A DNA stretch of 64,000 bases, from assembly GCA_902630715.1 (NCBI GenBank), contig CACOVO010000005.1:1-64000 (forward strand). The letters are read 5' to 3'. The notes under the pieces were generated by a model. It saw only the letters and a program-made list of their open reading frames with translations, did not search any database and was not told the DNA's origin. The translations under genes were made by a program, and so were the position numbers. How positions within the stretch are numbered: the first letter of the stretch is position 1; the number at the start of each line of letters is the position of its first letter. Of this stretch, positions 1 through 9,376 are shown piece after piece. The stretch is from an uncultured SAR86 cluster bacterium. GTDB taxonomy: Bacteria; Pseudomonadota; Gammaproteobacteria; Magnimaribacterales; Magnimaribacteraceae.

Positions 1-1
1 A

Positions 2-3000
2 GGGATTATTGATGATTCCCTAGACGAATCAAACGAGACAGTAATTGTCACCTTATCGAATCCCAGTAATGCAACCTTGGGTAGCGATAAAGTACACACC
101 TATACCATCACCGATAACGACAGCGCACCAGTTATAGACTTCAATGCTACCAGTTCAAGTGGAGCTGAGTCTGTTTCTTCCAAAGCTATTACAGTGGATT
201 TATCTGCAGCATCTAGTCAAGATGTAACCGTTGACTATGCTGTTACTGGTACCGCAACAGGATCGGGTACAGATTACACCTTAGCCAACGGAACTCTATC
301 TATAAGTGCGGGGTCAACCTCAGGAACCATCACCATTGCCAGTATTGTTAATGACTCCTTAGATGAAGACAATGAGACTGTCGTTTTGACTCTATCTAAT
401 CCAAATAACGCAACAGTGGGCAGTGATAGTGTTCACACTTATACCATCGATGATAATGATGATGCATCAGTTGTCGATTTTAATACCACCAGTTCGAATG
501 GAGCTGAGTCAGTTTCTTCCAAAACAATTACGGTAGACTTATCTTCAGTTTCAGCAAAAACCGTTACTGTTAATTATGCTTTGTCTGGTACCGCAACAGG
601 ATCAGGTACTGATTACACTCTCGGAAGCGGTACACTTACAATTAATGCTGGATCCTCAACTGGCACAATAACCATCGCAAGTATAGTTGATGACTCCATA
701 GACGAAGCAGACGAAACTGTTGTATTAACATTGTCTAACCCAAGTAATGCAACTTTGGGCACTGACAGCATTCATACCTACACTATCAGTGATAATGATA
801 ATACTCCAACCATTGAATTTAATGCTTCTAGCTCAAGTGGAGATGAATCTGTATCTTCCAAAGCCGTCACCGTAAATTTATCTGGACCTTCGAGCGATAG
901 TGTAACGGTCGATTACGCAGTCACTGGAACGGCTACCGGGTCAGGAACAGACTATAATCTTGTTAACGGGACTTTAAGTATTTCTGCTGGCAACACAACA
1001 GGCACAATTACTATTGCAAGTATTGTTGACGATGATGAGGATGAAACAGATGAGACGGTAGTCATTACTTTATCTAGCCCAAGCAATGCAACCCTAGGAA
1101 GCAGTGATGTTCATACTTACACGATTGCTGATGACGATGGTTTACCTACAGTCGATTTTAATAGAACAAGTACAACTGGTGCTGAAGATATATCGTCGGT
1201 TGCCTTAACTGTTGACTTGTCAGCAGCTTCGAGTAATGACATTACTGTAGATTACGCCGTCACAGGCACAGCCACAGGCTCTGGAACCGATTACACTCTT
1301 GCAAATGGCACCTTAACTATTAGTGCAGGTGCAACTTCCGGAGCTATTTCAATAGAGGGAATTGTAGATGATGATCTTGATGAGGCTGATGAGACAGTCA
1401 TTGTTACTTTATCGAACCCAAATAACTCTATTCTTGGAAACGATAGTGTACACACTTACACTATTAGCGATAATGATGGTATTCCAGCAGTAGGATTTTC
1501 TTCTTCAACTTCAACTGATTTAGAATCCGTCTCCACAAGATCAATATCTATTGGTATTCCTTTTGCAACTGCTTCAGAAATTCAAGTTGATTATTCAGTT
1601 TCAGGGACCGCAACAGGCGCTGGAGCAGACCACACAATGTCATCTGGCAGCGTTTCTATCGAAGAGGGCGCAACCACTGGAACAATAGTCATAGATTCGA
1701 TTATTGATGATTCGGATGATGAATCTGATGAAACATTAATCATCACCTTATCAAATCCAACCGGTGCCGTCCTTGGAAATAGCATAGTTCATACTGCCTT
1801 CATCACTGACAATGATGATCCTCCGGTTATTAGTTTTGATAGCACAAGTTCAAGTGGAGATGAGGCAGTTTCTTCAGCAGGTTTGACTGTTGTTTTAGAC
1901 TCTAGATCCAGTCAAAACATAACAGTTGACTACGCAATCTCTGGAACTGCAACTGGATCAGGTGAAGATTACACACTTGGCGCCGGAAAACTAACTATCA
2001 ATGCGGGCGAAACAAGCGGCACCATTACCATAGCAAGCATTATTGATGATCCGTTCGATGAACCTGATGAAACGGTAATTATTACTTTATCTAATCCTGT
2101 TAATGCAATTCTTGGCACTGACATTACTCACACTTTCACAATTAGTGACAATGACACAACTCCGACCGTTAACTTTAATACCCCAGCTTCTAACGGTGAT
2201 GAATCTATAACCTCTGTAGCTTTAGTTATAGATTTATCTGTCGCACCTAGTCAAAATGTGACAATTGACTACTCTGTTACTGGTACCGCTACAGGTTCTG
2301 GTACCGATTACACTTTATCCGATGGAACGATCACGTTAAGTGCTGGCGAAACAACCGGAACACTTTTTATCACCGATATTGTTGATGATATGTTGGATGA
2401 AGAAAACGAAACAGTAATTGTTTCCTTATCAAATCCAACTAATGCAACTTTAGGGACTGATAATGTCCACACTTATACCATTAACGATAACGATAATTTA
2501 CCTGCTGCAGATTTTAATATTATCAGCTCTGAAGGTGATGAGCCGTCGCCATCGATAAATATTACTGTTGATATATCTGAGATATCTGGAAAACAAATAT
2601 CAGTAGATTATAAATTGACAGGTACAGCAACTGGTTCAGGAACTGACTACAACTTAGAAGATGGAACTTTAATAATAGATACCGGCGAAAATAACGGAAA
2701 TATAACAATTCCAGGCATTATTGATGATGACCTTGCCGAGGACGATGAAACAATTATTATCACATTATCCAATCCAACAAATGCAGTCCTGGGTGTTGAC
2801 AATGTTTATACTCATACGATTTTAGCTAATGATGATGATAAAAGACCCAACTTAATAGCAACCAAACCTCAAGATGACAGCACCAGGGTCCCTATAAATA
2901 GCGATATTATTTTGACGTTTAACAAAGCTGTTAATTGTGAATCAGGCAGCATAAATATTGAGTCTGAAAATAATACTTCCTCTTATACCGTAAGTTTCCC

Positions 3001-4927
3001 AAATGAAATTGTGACAGGTTGCGGTACAGAGAATATAACCATTAATCCACCCACGGATTTAGAGTATGAAACTGAATATTATGTATTAATTGATAATACT
3101 GTATTTGAGGACGAATTAGGAAACTCTTATAAAGGTATTAGCGACAAAAACGAGTTTAATTTTAAAACACCCATCGAATTGACCGATCCTACCTTAAAGC
3201 AGCCCGTAATCGATAACGCAAGAGCTATGCTACAGATTGCAACACGATGGGTAGATCAAAATGTTAATGTAATTTCCAAACGTTTGAAAACTGCCTCGCG
3301 GGAGGGTTTGAGAGGGTTAAAGGTTAATTTTGACAATAAGATACTTGATACAGTTAAAACCCTTGGTTCGAGTGAGTCTGAAGATAAATTCGTAGAGGAG
3401 CCAATAATAGAGTTATGCACTATCAATTCTAGTGGCCCTAAAACTGATCAATCTCTAAAGATAAAAGTTCATTTATCTAAAATCGCACCTGATGACATTG
3501 CTGTTAATTTCAACATCACCGGCTCATCAGATAAAGAAAATTTTTCCTTTGGCGAAGGGATATTAAATATTGAGGCTGGGCTAAAATCTGCCATTATTAT
3601 TATCGATGGTATTCCACAAAATAAATTTGGTTTTATTAAGGGAGATAGGAAAATTTTTGTGACCCTTTTAGATTCTTCAAATGCGCGATTAGGCGATAAT
3701 TTGGTTTATACCCATACTCTAACAGAGGATCCAAAAGCATGGACTGACCCTAACGAAAATTATTTCTGCATATCAAATTTTGATATTCCTAAATTATCAA
3801 CACCTATAGCTGCTTATTCCTCCTATAACCTTTATAAAGTTGTGACCAAACCCCAATTCTATAGCCAGAATACCGAAGGCTACAAACAAAATGCCACTCA
3901 AGGCTTTGGAGATAATAATTCTGATATCCAAATTTCTAATATAACTAATGACCAAGAAGAGGCTGACAGTTCTCAAAGTTTACAGCAATTAGAATCCACC
4001 GCAAAAGAATGGGTATCGGATCCTGTGAAAGTAACAGCTGATGGGGAATTAAGAGAACTCATTGGAGATTGGTCAGTATGGATTGATGGAGAATTTGGAG
4101 AATTTACTCTTCGCAAAAATAGGCAAAGTACAAGAATTCTGGACGAAAGATCTTTTCATATAGGCATCGATAGATTAAATGACGATGGAGATTTATTTGG
4201 TTTTGCTTTAGGTTTAGGAGAAGCCAAACCGCTAAATAGAAATCAGGTCTCTAATGTAGAGTCTAAAAATTATAGCCTTTCAACGTACGGGAAATTCGAT
4301 GGTGAGGGAAGTGCCTTACAATTTATTCTTGGGATCAGTAAATTAGAATTCGACTCAGACCGAGTGGATGGAGAAGAGCTTTTAAAAGGCCAACGAGAAG
4401 CAAAACAAATGTACGGATCCTTGGCGCTTATTCGTTCATTTAGTAATGAGTCGAGTAATTGGCTCATTTCTCCGTATTTTAGGATTGATGCTTCATACAC
4501 AGAGTTTGATAAATATAGAGAAATAGGCGGCGAGACCGCACTCACTTTTGATGAGCTGACATTATCAAATGTTAAGGCATCAATTGGAACAGATATCAGT
4601 TACCTATTTGTAGGATCTAAATATAATTTAATGCCATATATAACCTTAGAGTACGGCATAGATTATTCTGAAACTTCTAATCAAAATATGTATTACAACT
4701 CTGAGGGGCCCAACATAAATTACATATTACAGCTGGATGATGGAGTGAAAGCTCATAATTGGGAAGTTGATTTAGGATTAGTGCTTGAAATTACACCGGA
4801 CATGACCACTAATCTTGGTTGTAGATGGCAAGGCAGATCTAGCTACTCATCTGATTACTCAAGCATTTCTATTAATGACCTTTCGCAATCAGAAATTTGT
4901 TTTCTTGAGTTAATGTTGAGTCTTTAA
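2..4927 (+). CDS. Giant Calx-beta repeat autotransporter adhesin (5' end outside window)
   Basis: The reading frame is open from base 2, so the gene begins upstream; the TTG at 77 is only the first start-like codon inside it. Seen in order: tandem Calx-beta repeats (each with a TATGSGTDYTL-like core and an acidic D-DE-DET turn) to about 2840; a Big_5-type Ig-like domain at about 2843-3173; a helical linker; one degenerate Calx-beta unit at about 3400-3730; a spacer; and a C-terminal autotransporter-like beta-barrel from about 4010 to the stop. Calx-beta domains bind calcium and build long surface fibres in large secreted proteins. The barrel predicts outer-membrane anchoring by type V secretion. 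The final residue is Leu rather than the more usual Phe. Ligand and cellular role are unknown. Adhesion is inferred from architecture. Confidence 0.85.
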   Translation, partial: GIIDDSLDESNETVIVTLSNPSNATLGSDKVHTYTITDNDSAPVIDFNATSSSGAESVSSKAITVDLSAASSQDVTVDYAVTGTATGSGTDYTLANGTLSISAGSTSGTITIASIVNDSLDEDNETVVLTLSNPNNATVGSDSVHTYTIDDNDDASVVDFNTTSSNGAESVSSKTITVDLSSVSAKTVTVNYALSGTATGSGTDYTLGSGTLTINAGSSTGTITIASIVDDSIDEADETVVLTLSNPSNATLGTDSIHTYTISDNDNTPTIEFNASSSSGDESVSSKAVTVNLSGPSSDSVTVDYAVTGTATGSGTDYNLVNGTLSISAGNTTGTITIASIVDDDEDETDETVVITLSSPSNATLGSSDVHTYTIADDDGLPTVDFNRTSTTGAEDISSVALTVDLSAASSNDITVDYAVTGTATGSGTDYTLANGTLTISAGATSGAISIEGIVDDDLDEADETVIVTLSNPNNSILGNDSVHTYTISDNDGIPAVGFSSSTSTDLESVSTRSISIGIPFATASEIQVDYSVSGTATGAGADHTMSSGSVSIEEGATTGTIVIDSIIDDSDDESDETLIITLSNPTGAVLGNSIVHTAFITDNDDPPVISFDSTSSSGDEAVSSAGLTVVLDSRSSQNITVDYAISGTATGSGEDYTLGAGKLTINAGETSGTITIASIIDDPFDEPDETVIITLSNPVNAILGTDITHTFTISDNDTTPTVNFNTPASNGDESITSVALVIDLSVAPSQNVTIDYSVTGTATGSGTDYTLSDGTITLSAGETTGTLFITDIVDDMLDEENETVIVSLSNPTNATLGTDNVHTYTINDNDNLPAADFNIISSEGDEPSPSINITVDISEISGKQISVDYKLTGTATGSGTDYNLEDGTLIIDTGENNGNITIPGIIDDDLAEDDETIIITLSNPTNAVLGVDNVYTHTILANDDDKRPNLIATKPQDDSTRVPINSDIILTFNKAVNCESGSINIESENNTSSYTVSFPNEIVTGCGTENITINPPTDLEYETEYYVLIDNTVFEDELGNSYKGISDKNEFNFKTPIELTDPTLKQPVIDNARAMLQIATRWVDQNVNVISKRLKTASREGLRGLKVNFDNKILDTVKTLGSSESEDKFVEEPIIELCTINSSGPKTDQSLKIKVHLSKIAPDDIAVNFNITGSSDKENFSFGEGILNIEAGLKSAIIIIDGIPQNKFGFIKGDRKIFVTLLDSSNARLGDNLVYTHTLTEDPKAWTDPNENYFCISNFDIPKLSTPIAAYSSYNLYKVVTKPQFYSQNTEGYKQNATQGFGDNNSDIQISNITNDQEEADSSQSLQQLESTAKEWVSDPVKVTADGELRELIGDWSVWIDGEFGEFTLRKNRQSTRILDERSFHIGIDRLNDDGDLFGFALGLGEAKPLNRNQVSNVESKNYSLSTYGKFDGEGSALQFILGISKLEFDSDRVDGEELLKGQREAKQMYGSLALIRSFSNESSNWLISPYFRIDASYTEFDKYREIGGETALTFDELTLSNVKASIGTDISYLFVGSKYNLMPYITLEYGIDYSETSNQNMYYNSEGPNINYILQLDDGVKAHNWEVDLGLVLEITPDMTTNLGCRWQGRSSYSSDYSSISINDLSQSEICFLELMLSL
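95..2806 (+). repeat. Eight coding tandem repeats of exactly 339 bp (Calx-beta)
   Basis: The conserved His (or Tyr) codon of the V-H-T-Y-T-I motif starts at 95, 434, 773, 1112, 1451, 1790, 2129, 2468 and 2807. Every spacing is 339 bases (113 residues), with no insertion or deletion. Sequence between copies varies mainly at third positions and loop residues. This fits an old tandem duplication under length constraint, or repeat homogenisation. Confidence 0.95.
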
Positions 4928-5007
4928 CAACGCAATTACTTCTTATTACTTATGAATCGATCTTTATAAAAAAATTAGAAAATGCTCTGCCTACTAAATT
5001 TATCGTG

Positions 5008-5634
5008 ATGAATATAAAAAAAAGGGAAAAAACCAAAGCAAAGCTATTAAAAGCAATTCGCTTCATTATTGCCAAGGGAGAGAAGGTTTCAGTAATTACT
5101 ATTACTAAAAAAGCAAAACTCGCATATGGCACTTTTTATAGATACTTCAAAGATTTAGATGAAATTTACTATGAGGCTATCGAAGAATTATTATTTGATC
5201 TTGCTAAAAAACTTGAGAGAGATTTAAAGGACATTTATCCTGCACCCCTAAGAGTATACGTAACATGGTATACGGTGATTGATTTTTACAAAGATAAAAA
5301 TACGGTTACTTGGTTGTTGGACCATCCTGGAAAAATTAATAAAGCATTTCTCGACACACAGCCAATGAGTGAGGTATGGATTGAAGAAGCCATAAAGGAT
5401 CCAAAACTACCTAGTTTCACCAAAAAAAATGCCGATCATTATATGAAAGTACGCACTTATCTTTTTTGGATGTATTCAAATGCTCTAAACGAATTACTAA
5501 AGGGCAGAAAATCAGTAGATGTTTATACTGAGCTGATGAGCGCGGCAAATATTTTTAATTTTTCAGATAAGATCCATAAATTTTATATAAAAGAATCGAT
5601 CAAATATTCTAAAGAAGCACAAAGAAATTATTAG
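5008..5634 (+). CDS. TetR/AcrR family transcriptional regulator
   Basis: A protein of about 208 residues. The N-terminal helix-turn-helix (about residues 26-46) has the family signature T-K-K-A-x-L-x-Y-G-T-F-Y-R-Y-F, followed by an all-helical ligand domain. TetR proteins usually repress neighbouring genes until a small ligand binds. ATG 5008 is preferred; a GTG three bases earlier (5005) is possible, and neither has a clear ribosome-binding site. It lies 56 bases before the 2OG-oxygenase/hydrolase/cupin genes on the same strand, so control of that group is a reasonable inference. No operator was identified. Confidence 0.85.
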   Translation: MNIKKREKTKAKLLKAIRFIIAKGEKVSVITITKKAKLAYGTFYRYFKDLDEIYYEAIEELLFDLAKKLERDLKDIYPAPLRVYVTWYTVIDFYKDKNTVTWLLDHPGKINKAFLDTQPMSEVWIEEAIKDPKLPSFTKKNADHYMKVRTYLFWMYSNALNELLKGRKSVDVYTELMSAANIFNFSDKIHKFYIKESIKYSKEAQRNY

Positions 5635-5690
5635 ATAGTTTGAATCCTTTTTCATAAGCTAGGTATGGAACCTATCTTTATGTAGAATAA

Positions 5691-6920
5691 ATGGTTGGGA
5701 GAATTGGTCACTTGACATCAACAGTAAACACACAAATAGACCGGCTTGAGCTGCCAGAGGTTGACTGGTTAGATAAAAGATCTAATCCTGAAAAGTTTTT
5801 TAGAGATCTTTCTTACGCATTATCTGAGTATGGTTTTATGGTTCTCACAAATGCTCCAGGCTTTTCTGACGATTTTCAACAAAGAGCTTTCCAAGAGGTT
5901 CGGGGGTTCTTCGATTCCCCTATGGACTTAAAAAAAACAGCTCACATATCTAATACACCTTACTTCCGTGGATATAGCCTGCCAACTCCAGCTGATCGTG
6001 GTCACGGACAAGTCATAGAGGCTTTTCAGTATGGTTTCGAACAAGAACCTCTGTGTGATTATGATGATAAAACTCAGCCTATTCACCTTAGACTTTTTCG
6101 CGGTCCAAACACATGGCCGGACAATCAATTATTGCCCGGTTTCAAGCCTTTAATAGATGATTTGAATAGCCGTTATCACCTTTTGACGCATGAACTAGGG
6201 GAGGCTATTGTAGAGTCCCTCGGCGAGGATATTGATGCTTTTCGTGAATATTTTAACTTTGACGATCCAGATCTAGCCGCCAGTCTAAACCATAATTTTA
6301 GTCTTGAAGCCTTTGCGGAAAAAGACAGAGATATGGTTCATCGTGAATATAAAAAATTTGCTAGTGACCGTGTAGGGGCGCATATTGATGGACCTCCTTT
6401 TATTGCACTTTTAATAAATGACCGCCCAGGTCTTCAAGTAGTCGCTGGCGAAGGTGAGTGGATTGATGCTCCCGTAACCTGCAGAACAGCTAAAGGCGAT
6501 TATCATGTTCCAGTTATTCCCGGATCTGTAATAGTGAATACTGGGGGTACGCTAATGCATCTTAGCGAGGGAAGATATTCTGCAACTTTACACCGCGTAA
6601 ACACAACCTTGATTCCCAAAGGCGAGACTAGAGTTTCAATGCCTTACTTTTTGTTGCCTAAAATGGAGGGTGATCTCATACCTTTTGGAAAAACTGAGGC
6701 AGATTCGGTCGGAGCCGCGGGTTATGAGTCTGGTAGAGATAGGGGGGCTAATGCAAGCGTCAATAGAATGGGAACTTTCCCTCAAGTTACCCGTCGTTGG
6801 TGGACCGAAGAGTATGCCGAGTTACGTCAAAAGCAAAATGAAGAAGTTGAGGCAGAGACCAAGGCAGCTTTCAAACTTGCCAAAGAGCGAGGCGAACGTT
6901 TCAAAAAAAAATCAGGCTAA
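5691..6920 (+). CDS. 2-oxoglutarate/Fe(II)-dependent oxygenase, isopenicillin-N-synthase-like
   Basis: The protein has 409 residues: an N-terminal DIOX_N-type region, then a 2OG-Fe(II) oxygenase jelly roll. The iron triad is visible as H231-x-D233 (GAHIDGPPF) and H301 (SATLHRVNT). R314 in RVSMPYF fits the 2OG carboxylate clamp. The enzyme should couple 2OG decarboxylation to hydroxylation or desaturation of a small organic substrate. It is longer than a typical family member (about 330) because of a charged, helical C-terminal tail. The next gene starts 11 bases downstream, suggesting an operon with the hydrolase and cupin. Substrate unknown. Confidence 0.85.
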   Translation: MVGRIGHLTSTVNTQIDRLELPEVDWLDKRSNPEKFFRDLSYALSEYGFMVLTNAPGFSDDFQQRAFQEVRGFFDSPMDLKKTAHISNTPYFRGYSLPTPADRGHGQVIEAFQYGFEQEPLCDYDDKTQPIHLRLFRGPNTWPDNQLLPGFKPLIDDLNSRYHLLTHELGEAIVESLGEDIDAFREYFNFDDPDLAASLNHNFSLEAFAEKDRDMVHREYKKFASDRVGAHIDGPPFIALLINDRPGLQVVAGEGEWIDAPVTCRTAKGDYHVPVIPGSVIVNTGGTLMHLSEGRYSATLHRVNTTLIPKGETRVSMPYFLLPKMEGDLIPFGKTEADSVGAAGYESGRDRGANASVNRMGTFPQVTRRWWTEEYAELRQKQNEEVEAETKAAFKLAKERGERFKKKSG

Positions 6921-6931
6921 CTCCAATCTTT

Positions 6932-7864
6932 ATGACACAGCATGAATTTCAATCCGGTGATGATGGGATAGTATCTTATAAGTCTTCCAATCCATTCGAA
7001 TTTTTCCATATACTAAAGTCGAAAAAATCAGAAGAGCAAAACATGTTCGGCTCTCTTATCTTCCCCGATGAAAAGAAAGCTAAGTACCCTCTGGTTATCT
7101 GCATGCACGGCAGCATGGGTTGGAGGGGTCATCATCACGAACACTCGGTGAATTTTTTAAATAATGGGTTTGCTATATTTAGAGTTAATAGTTTTGATGC
7201 CAGACAGGTAGTGTCGATTGTAGAGGATCAAATTCAGGTTACACTTGCCACTGTCCTAACAGATTGTTTTAACGCGCTCAGGATACTGTCCAAGCATCCC
7301 GACATCGATTCTAGCAAAATTTTTATTGCTGGCTGGAGCCTCGGCGGAAGTACCGCTATTTATTCTGCTTGGGAACCGTTGGCTGAGAAATTAGCTCCCG
7401 AAGGAGAAAGATTTGCAGGTCATCTCGCATTTTATCCGGGAGCATTTATCTGGCCTGAAGAAATGAGATGGAGTCAATCACCTATACTGACTTTAATTGG
7501 CAAAGATGACGACTATACACCTGCAGTTTTGATAGAGGAATTATCTCCTGCCATTAATGAAAATGGAGGAGACAGTAAAATTATTCTTTACGAAGACAGT
7601 CATCATTCTTTTGACTCTATTGATCCAGTTATTTTTGTACCAAATGCCATAGCAGTCGGCCAAAGGCACACATTTGTTGATAAGGGCGGCTCTCATTATC
7701 ACAAAGATGAGGATGGTAAAAAGACTATGATTAATGAACCTCATGAAAGGGAAAAATTATTTAAAGATAGAGCAAAAATTGGAGCTCACTTGGGTTGTAA
7801 CTGGAAAGCAAGAAAGTCATCAATGGAAGATTCTGTTCATTTTCTTCTAGATAATATAAGTTAA
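6932..7864 (+). CDS. Dienelactone-hydrolase-like alpha/beta hydrolase
   Basis: A 310-residue alpha/beta hydrolase without a signal peptide. The oxyanion region has CMHGSMGW, the nucleophile elbow is GWSLGG (Ser136), the acid is in GKDDDYTP (Asp192-194) and the base in EDSHHSFD (His224 or His225). The layout resembles the dienelactone hydrolase family, which opens lactones or esters. It follows the 2OG oxygenase by 11 bases, so it may hydrolyse the oxygenated product. That step order is inference only. The exact substrate cannot be read from the sequence. Confidence 0.8.
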   Translation: MTQHEFQSGDDGIVSYKSSNPFEFFHILKSKKSEEQNMFGSLIFPDEKKAKYPLVICMHGSMGWRGHHHEHSVNFLNNGFAIFRVNSFDARQVVSIVEDQIQVTLATVLTDCFNALRILSKHPDIDSSKIFIAGWSLGGSTAIYSAWEPLAEKLAPEGERFAGHLAFYPGAFIWPEEMRWSQSPILTLIGKDDDYTPAVLIEELSPAINENGGDSKIILYEDSHHSFDSIDPVIFVPNAIAVGQRHTFVDKGGSHYHKDEDGKKTMINEPHEREKLFKDRAKIGAHLGCNWKARKSSMEDSVHFLLDNIS

Positions 7865-7929
7865 CATAGCGACTAAACAATCTTAAGCTAGACAAGTAGC
7901 ACTTGAATGAATCTAAGAGGGAGAATGAT

Positions 7930-8451
7930 ATGAGAAGAATAATTACTGGACATAATGCAGATGGTAAATCTGTAATCTCTATAGATGGTCCGCCAGCAAG
8001 GTCTATGGGAGAGAATGAGGGCGGTCTTTATGAACTATGGAATACCGACGGTTCAGGTTTTGATACCAAATCAGCCGAGGACAGAGCAGATATAGACATT
8101 AAGCTCTCTCCTGAAAAATCAGGAACAAAATTCAGATATTTTCAGATAAATCCAATTCCTGAAGGTGTTCCTCAAGAAGTCATAGAAGCAAGTACAGCAG
8201 CGGCTTTCGAAAAGATGGGTGCCGCCCATCATCGTGTAGATACTTCAAGAAATGCAGCAATGCATGAAACAGATACCATTGACTATATTATCCTTCTTAA
8301 AGGTGATGTTACTTTAATTCTAGACGAGGAAGAGGTCCGACTAAAACCACATGATGTAGTAGTTCAAAGGGGCACAAACCATGCCTGGGTTAATAATGGA
8401 ACAGAACCTGCATTGTTAATAGCAGTATTAATAGATAGTAGCTTGGTCTGA
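7930..8451 (+). CDS. Cupin-domain protein
   Basis: A single-domain cupin of about 173 residues. ATG 7930 was chosen over the upstream in-frame TTG at 7903 because an AAGAGGGAG-like ribosome-binding site lies just before it. Cupin motif 1 is seen around His112 (MHETDTIDYIILLKG) and motif 2 around His151 (QRGTNHAWVN), so a metal site is plausible although motif 1 lacks the usual second His. Such small cupins serve as isomerases, dioxygenases or sugar/aromatic-binding proteins. Its place after the oxygenase and hydrolase suggests the same pathway. Function not assigned. Confidence 0.75.
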   Translation: MRRIITGHNADGKSVISIDGPPARSMGENEGGLYELWNTDGSGFDTKSAEDRADIDIKLSPEKSGTKFRYFQINPIPEGVPQEVIEASTAAAFEKMGAAHHRVDTSRNAAMHETDTIDYIILLKGDVTLILDEEEVRLKPHDVVVQRGTNHAWVNNGTEPALLIAVLIDSSLV

Positions 8452-8529
8452 AGTTGATTCTAAAACCCCCTTATATTTGTTGTATTATTGATTCTAATAA
8501 TCTAAAGTTCATCGCCCAAATTTGAAAAA

Positions 8530-8928
8530 ATGAGAACAACACAAGAATACTCTGACAAAACAGCGATAAGCCTATCCGTGATTTGCTTGTTGCACTGTTT
8601 GCTCATGCCTTCCTTTCTTGTGCTTCTCTCAGGATATATATCCCTTTCTTACAATAATGAATTAATACATTACGCCATTTTGTTTATAGCAATACCAATA
8701 AGCGTTTATGCCCTTCTAACTGGGGCAAAAAATCACAGGACCTTCACTTACCTAGTTATTGGACTGATAGGGCTTTCAGCCTTGATTATTGCAGTCACAC
8801 TAGGCATTCAGCTATGGGGCGAGTTTGCTGAAAAGTCACTTACTTCAATAGGGGCAATCTTAGTAGCCTTTTCTCATTTTAGAAATTACAAACTTTGTAG
8901 AGAAGCCGACTGCGATACCTGTCACTAA
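8530..8928 (+). CDS. MerC-domain inner-membrane protein
   Basis: A 132-residue protein with four predicted membrane segments. Transmembrane helix 1 carries the cysteine-containing CLLHCLLMP motif typical of the MerC family, and the C-terminus has a Cys/His cluster (C-R-E-A-D-C-D-T-C-H). MerC was named from mercuric-ion uptake, but many chromosomal MerC-domain proteins occur without mer genes and their metal is unknown. No merA, merT or merR lies nearby, so mercury resistance should not be assumed. Metal handling is a reasonable but untested role. Confidence 0.75.
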   Translation: MRTTQEYSDKTAISLSVICLLHCLLMPSFLVLLSGYISLSYNNELIHYAILFIAIPISVYALLTGAKNHRTFTYLVIGLIGLSALIIAVTLGIQLWGEFAEKSLTSIGAILVAFSHFRNYKLCREADCDTCH

Positions 8929-8956
8929 TCAAGTCCTCTTAATTGGTCCTTTTAGT

Positions 8957-9376
8957 ATGATGACCAAGTATCTGACCACAATATGCCTTATAGGGGGCGG
9001 TGTTATTCCATTACTTGTAGATGTTAATACTTCACATTTATTAAATCCGAGCTGGGATTCGCATGCTAGGCTTCATGAGGCTTGGCGCCTTTCAGTAAAT
9101 CTTCTTATTTTCTCTTTTGCAATTTATCTTCTCTGGTCAAAAAATAAGGAGTTTCTTGCAGCTTTGCTTAGTCTATGTCTACACTTTGGATTTCTTGTAG
9201 CAACAATTTTGATGCCTTTTTACGGTGGAGAGCTGGTTGGGGAGGGTAATCCAGAACCAGAGATATTAGACATACCTATTGGCTTATTCATGTTCAGCTC
9301 AATGTTTATTTTACAAGCTTTAACCTTTATAGTTCTTAAAAGAAAGGGCTTATCTTTATCTGGTGACTTAAGTTAA
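8957..9376 (+). CDS. Four-helix membrane protein of unknown function
   Basis: This 139-residue protein has four strongly hydrophobic segments. Between the first two is a polar stretch with His, Trp and Arg (SHARLHEAWRLS) that could face a cofactor or ion. I do not recognise the family with certainty. It follows the MerC-like gene by 28 bases, so the two may be co-transcribed. Its last nine bases overlap the convergent DUF885 gene. The start may be ATG 8957 or the next codon, also ATG. Confidence 0.6.
   Translation: MMTKYLTTICLIGGGVIPLLVDVNTSHLLNPSWDSHARLHEAWRLSVNLLIFSFAIYLLWSKNKEFLAALLSLCLHFGFLVATILMPFYGGELVGEGNPEPEILDIPIGLFMFSSMFILQALTFIVLKRKGLSLSGDLS

Noticed and set aside
95-2806. Regular repeats that might be read as a CRISPR-like or satellite array
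   Set aside because: The repeats are 339 bp, in frame and encode Calx-beta domains; there are no short identical repeats with unique spacers.
6670-6945. A 91-codon frame overlapping the end of the 2OG oxygenase
   Set aside because: It lies in another frame inside a gene with clear catalytic motifs and has no recognisable features.
8530-8928. Mercury-resistance locus
   Set aside because: Only a MerC-like protein is present; there is no merA, merT, merP or merR nearby.
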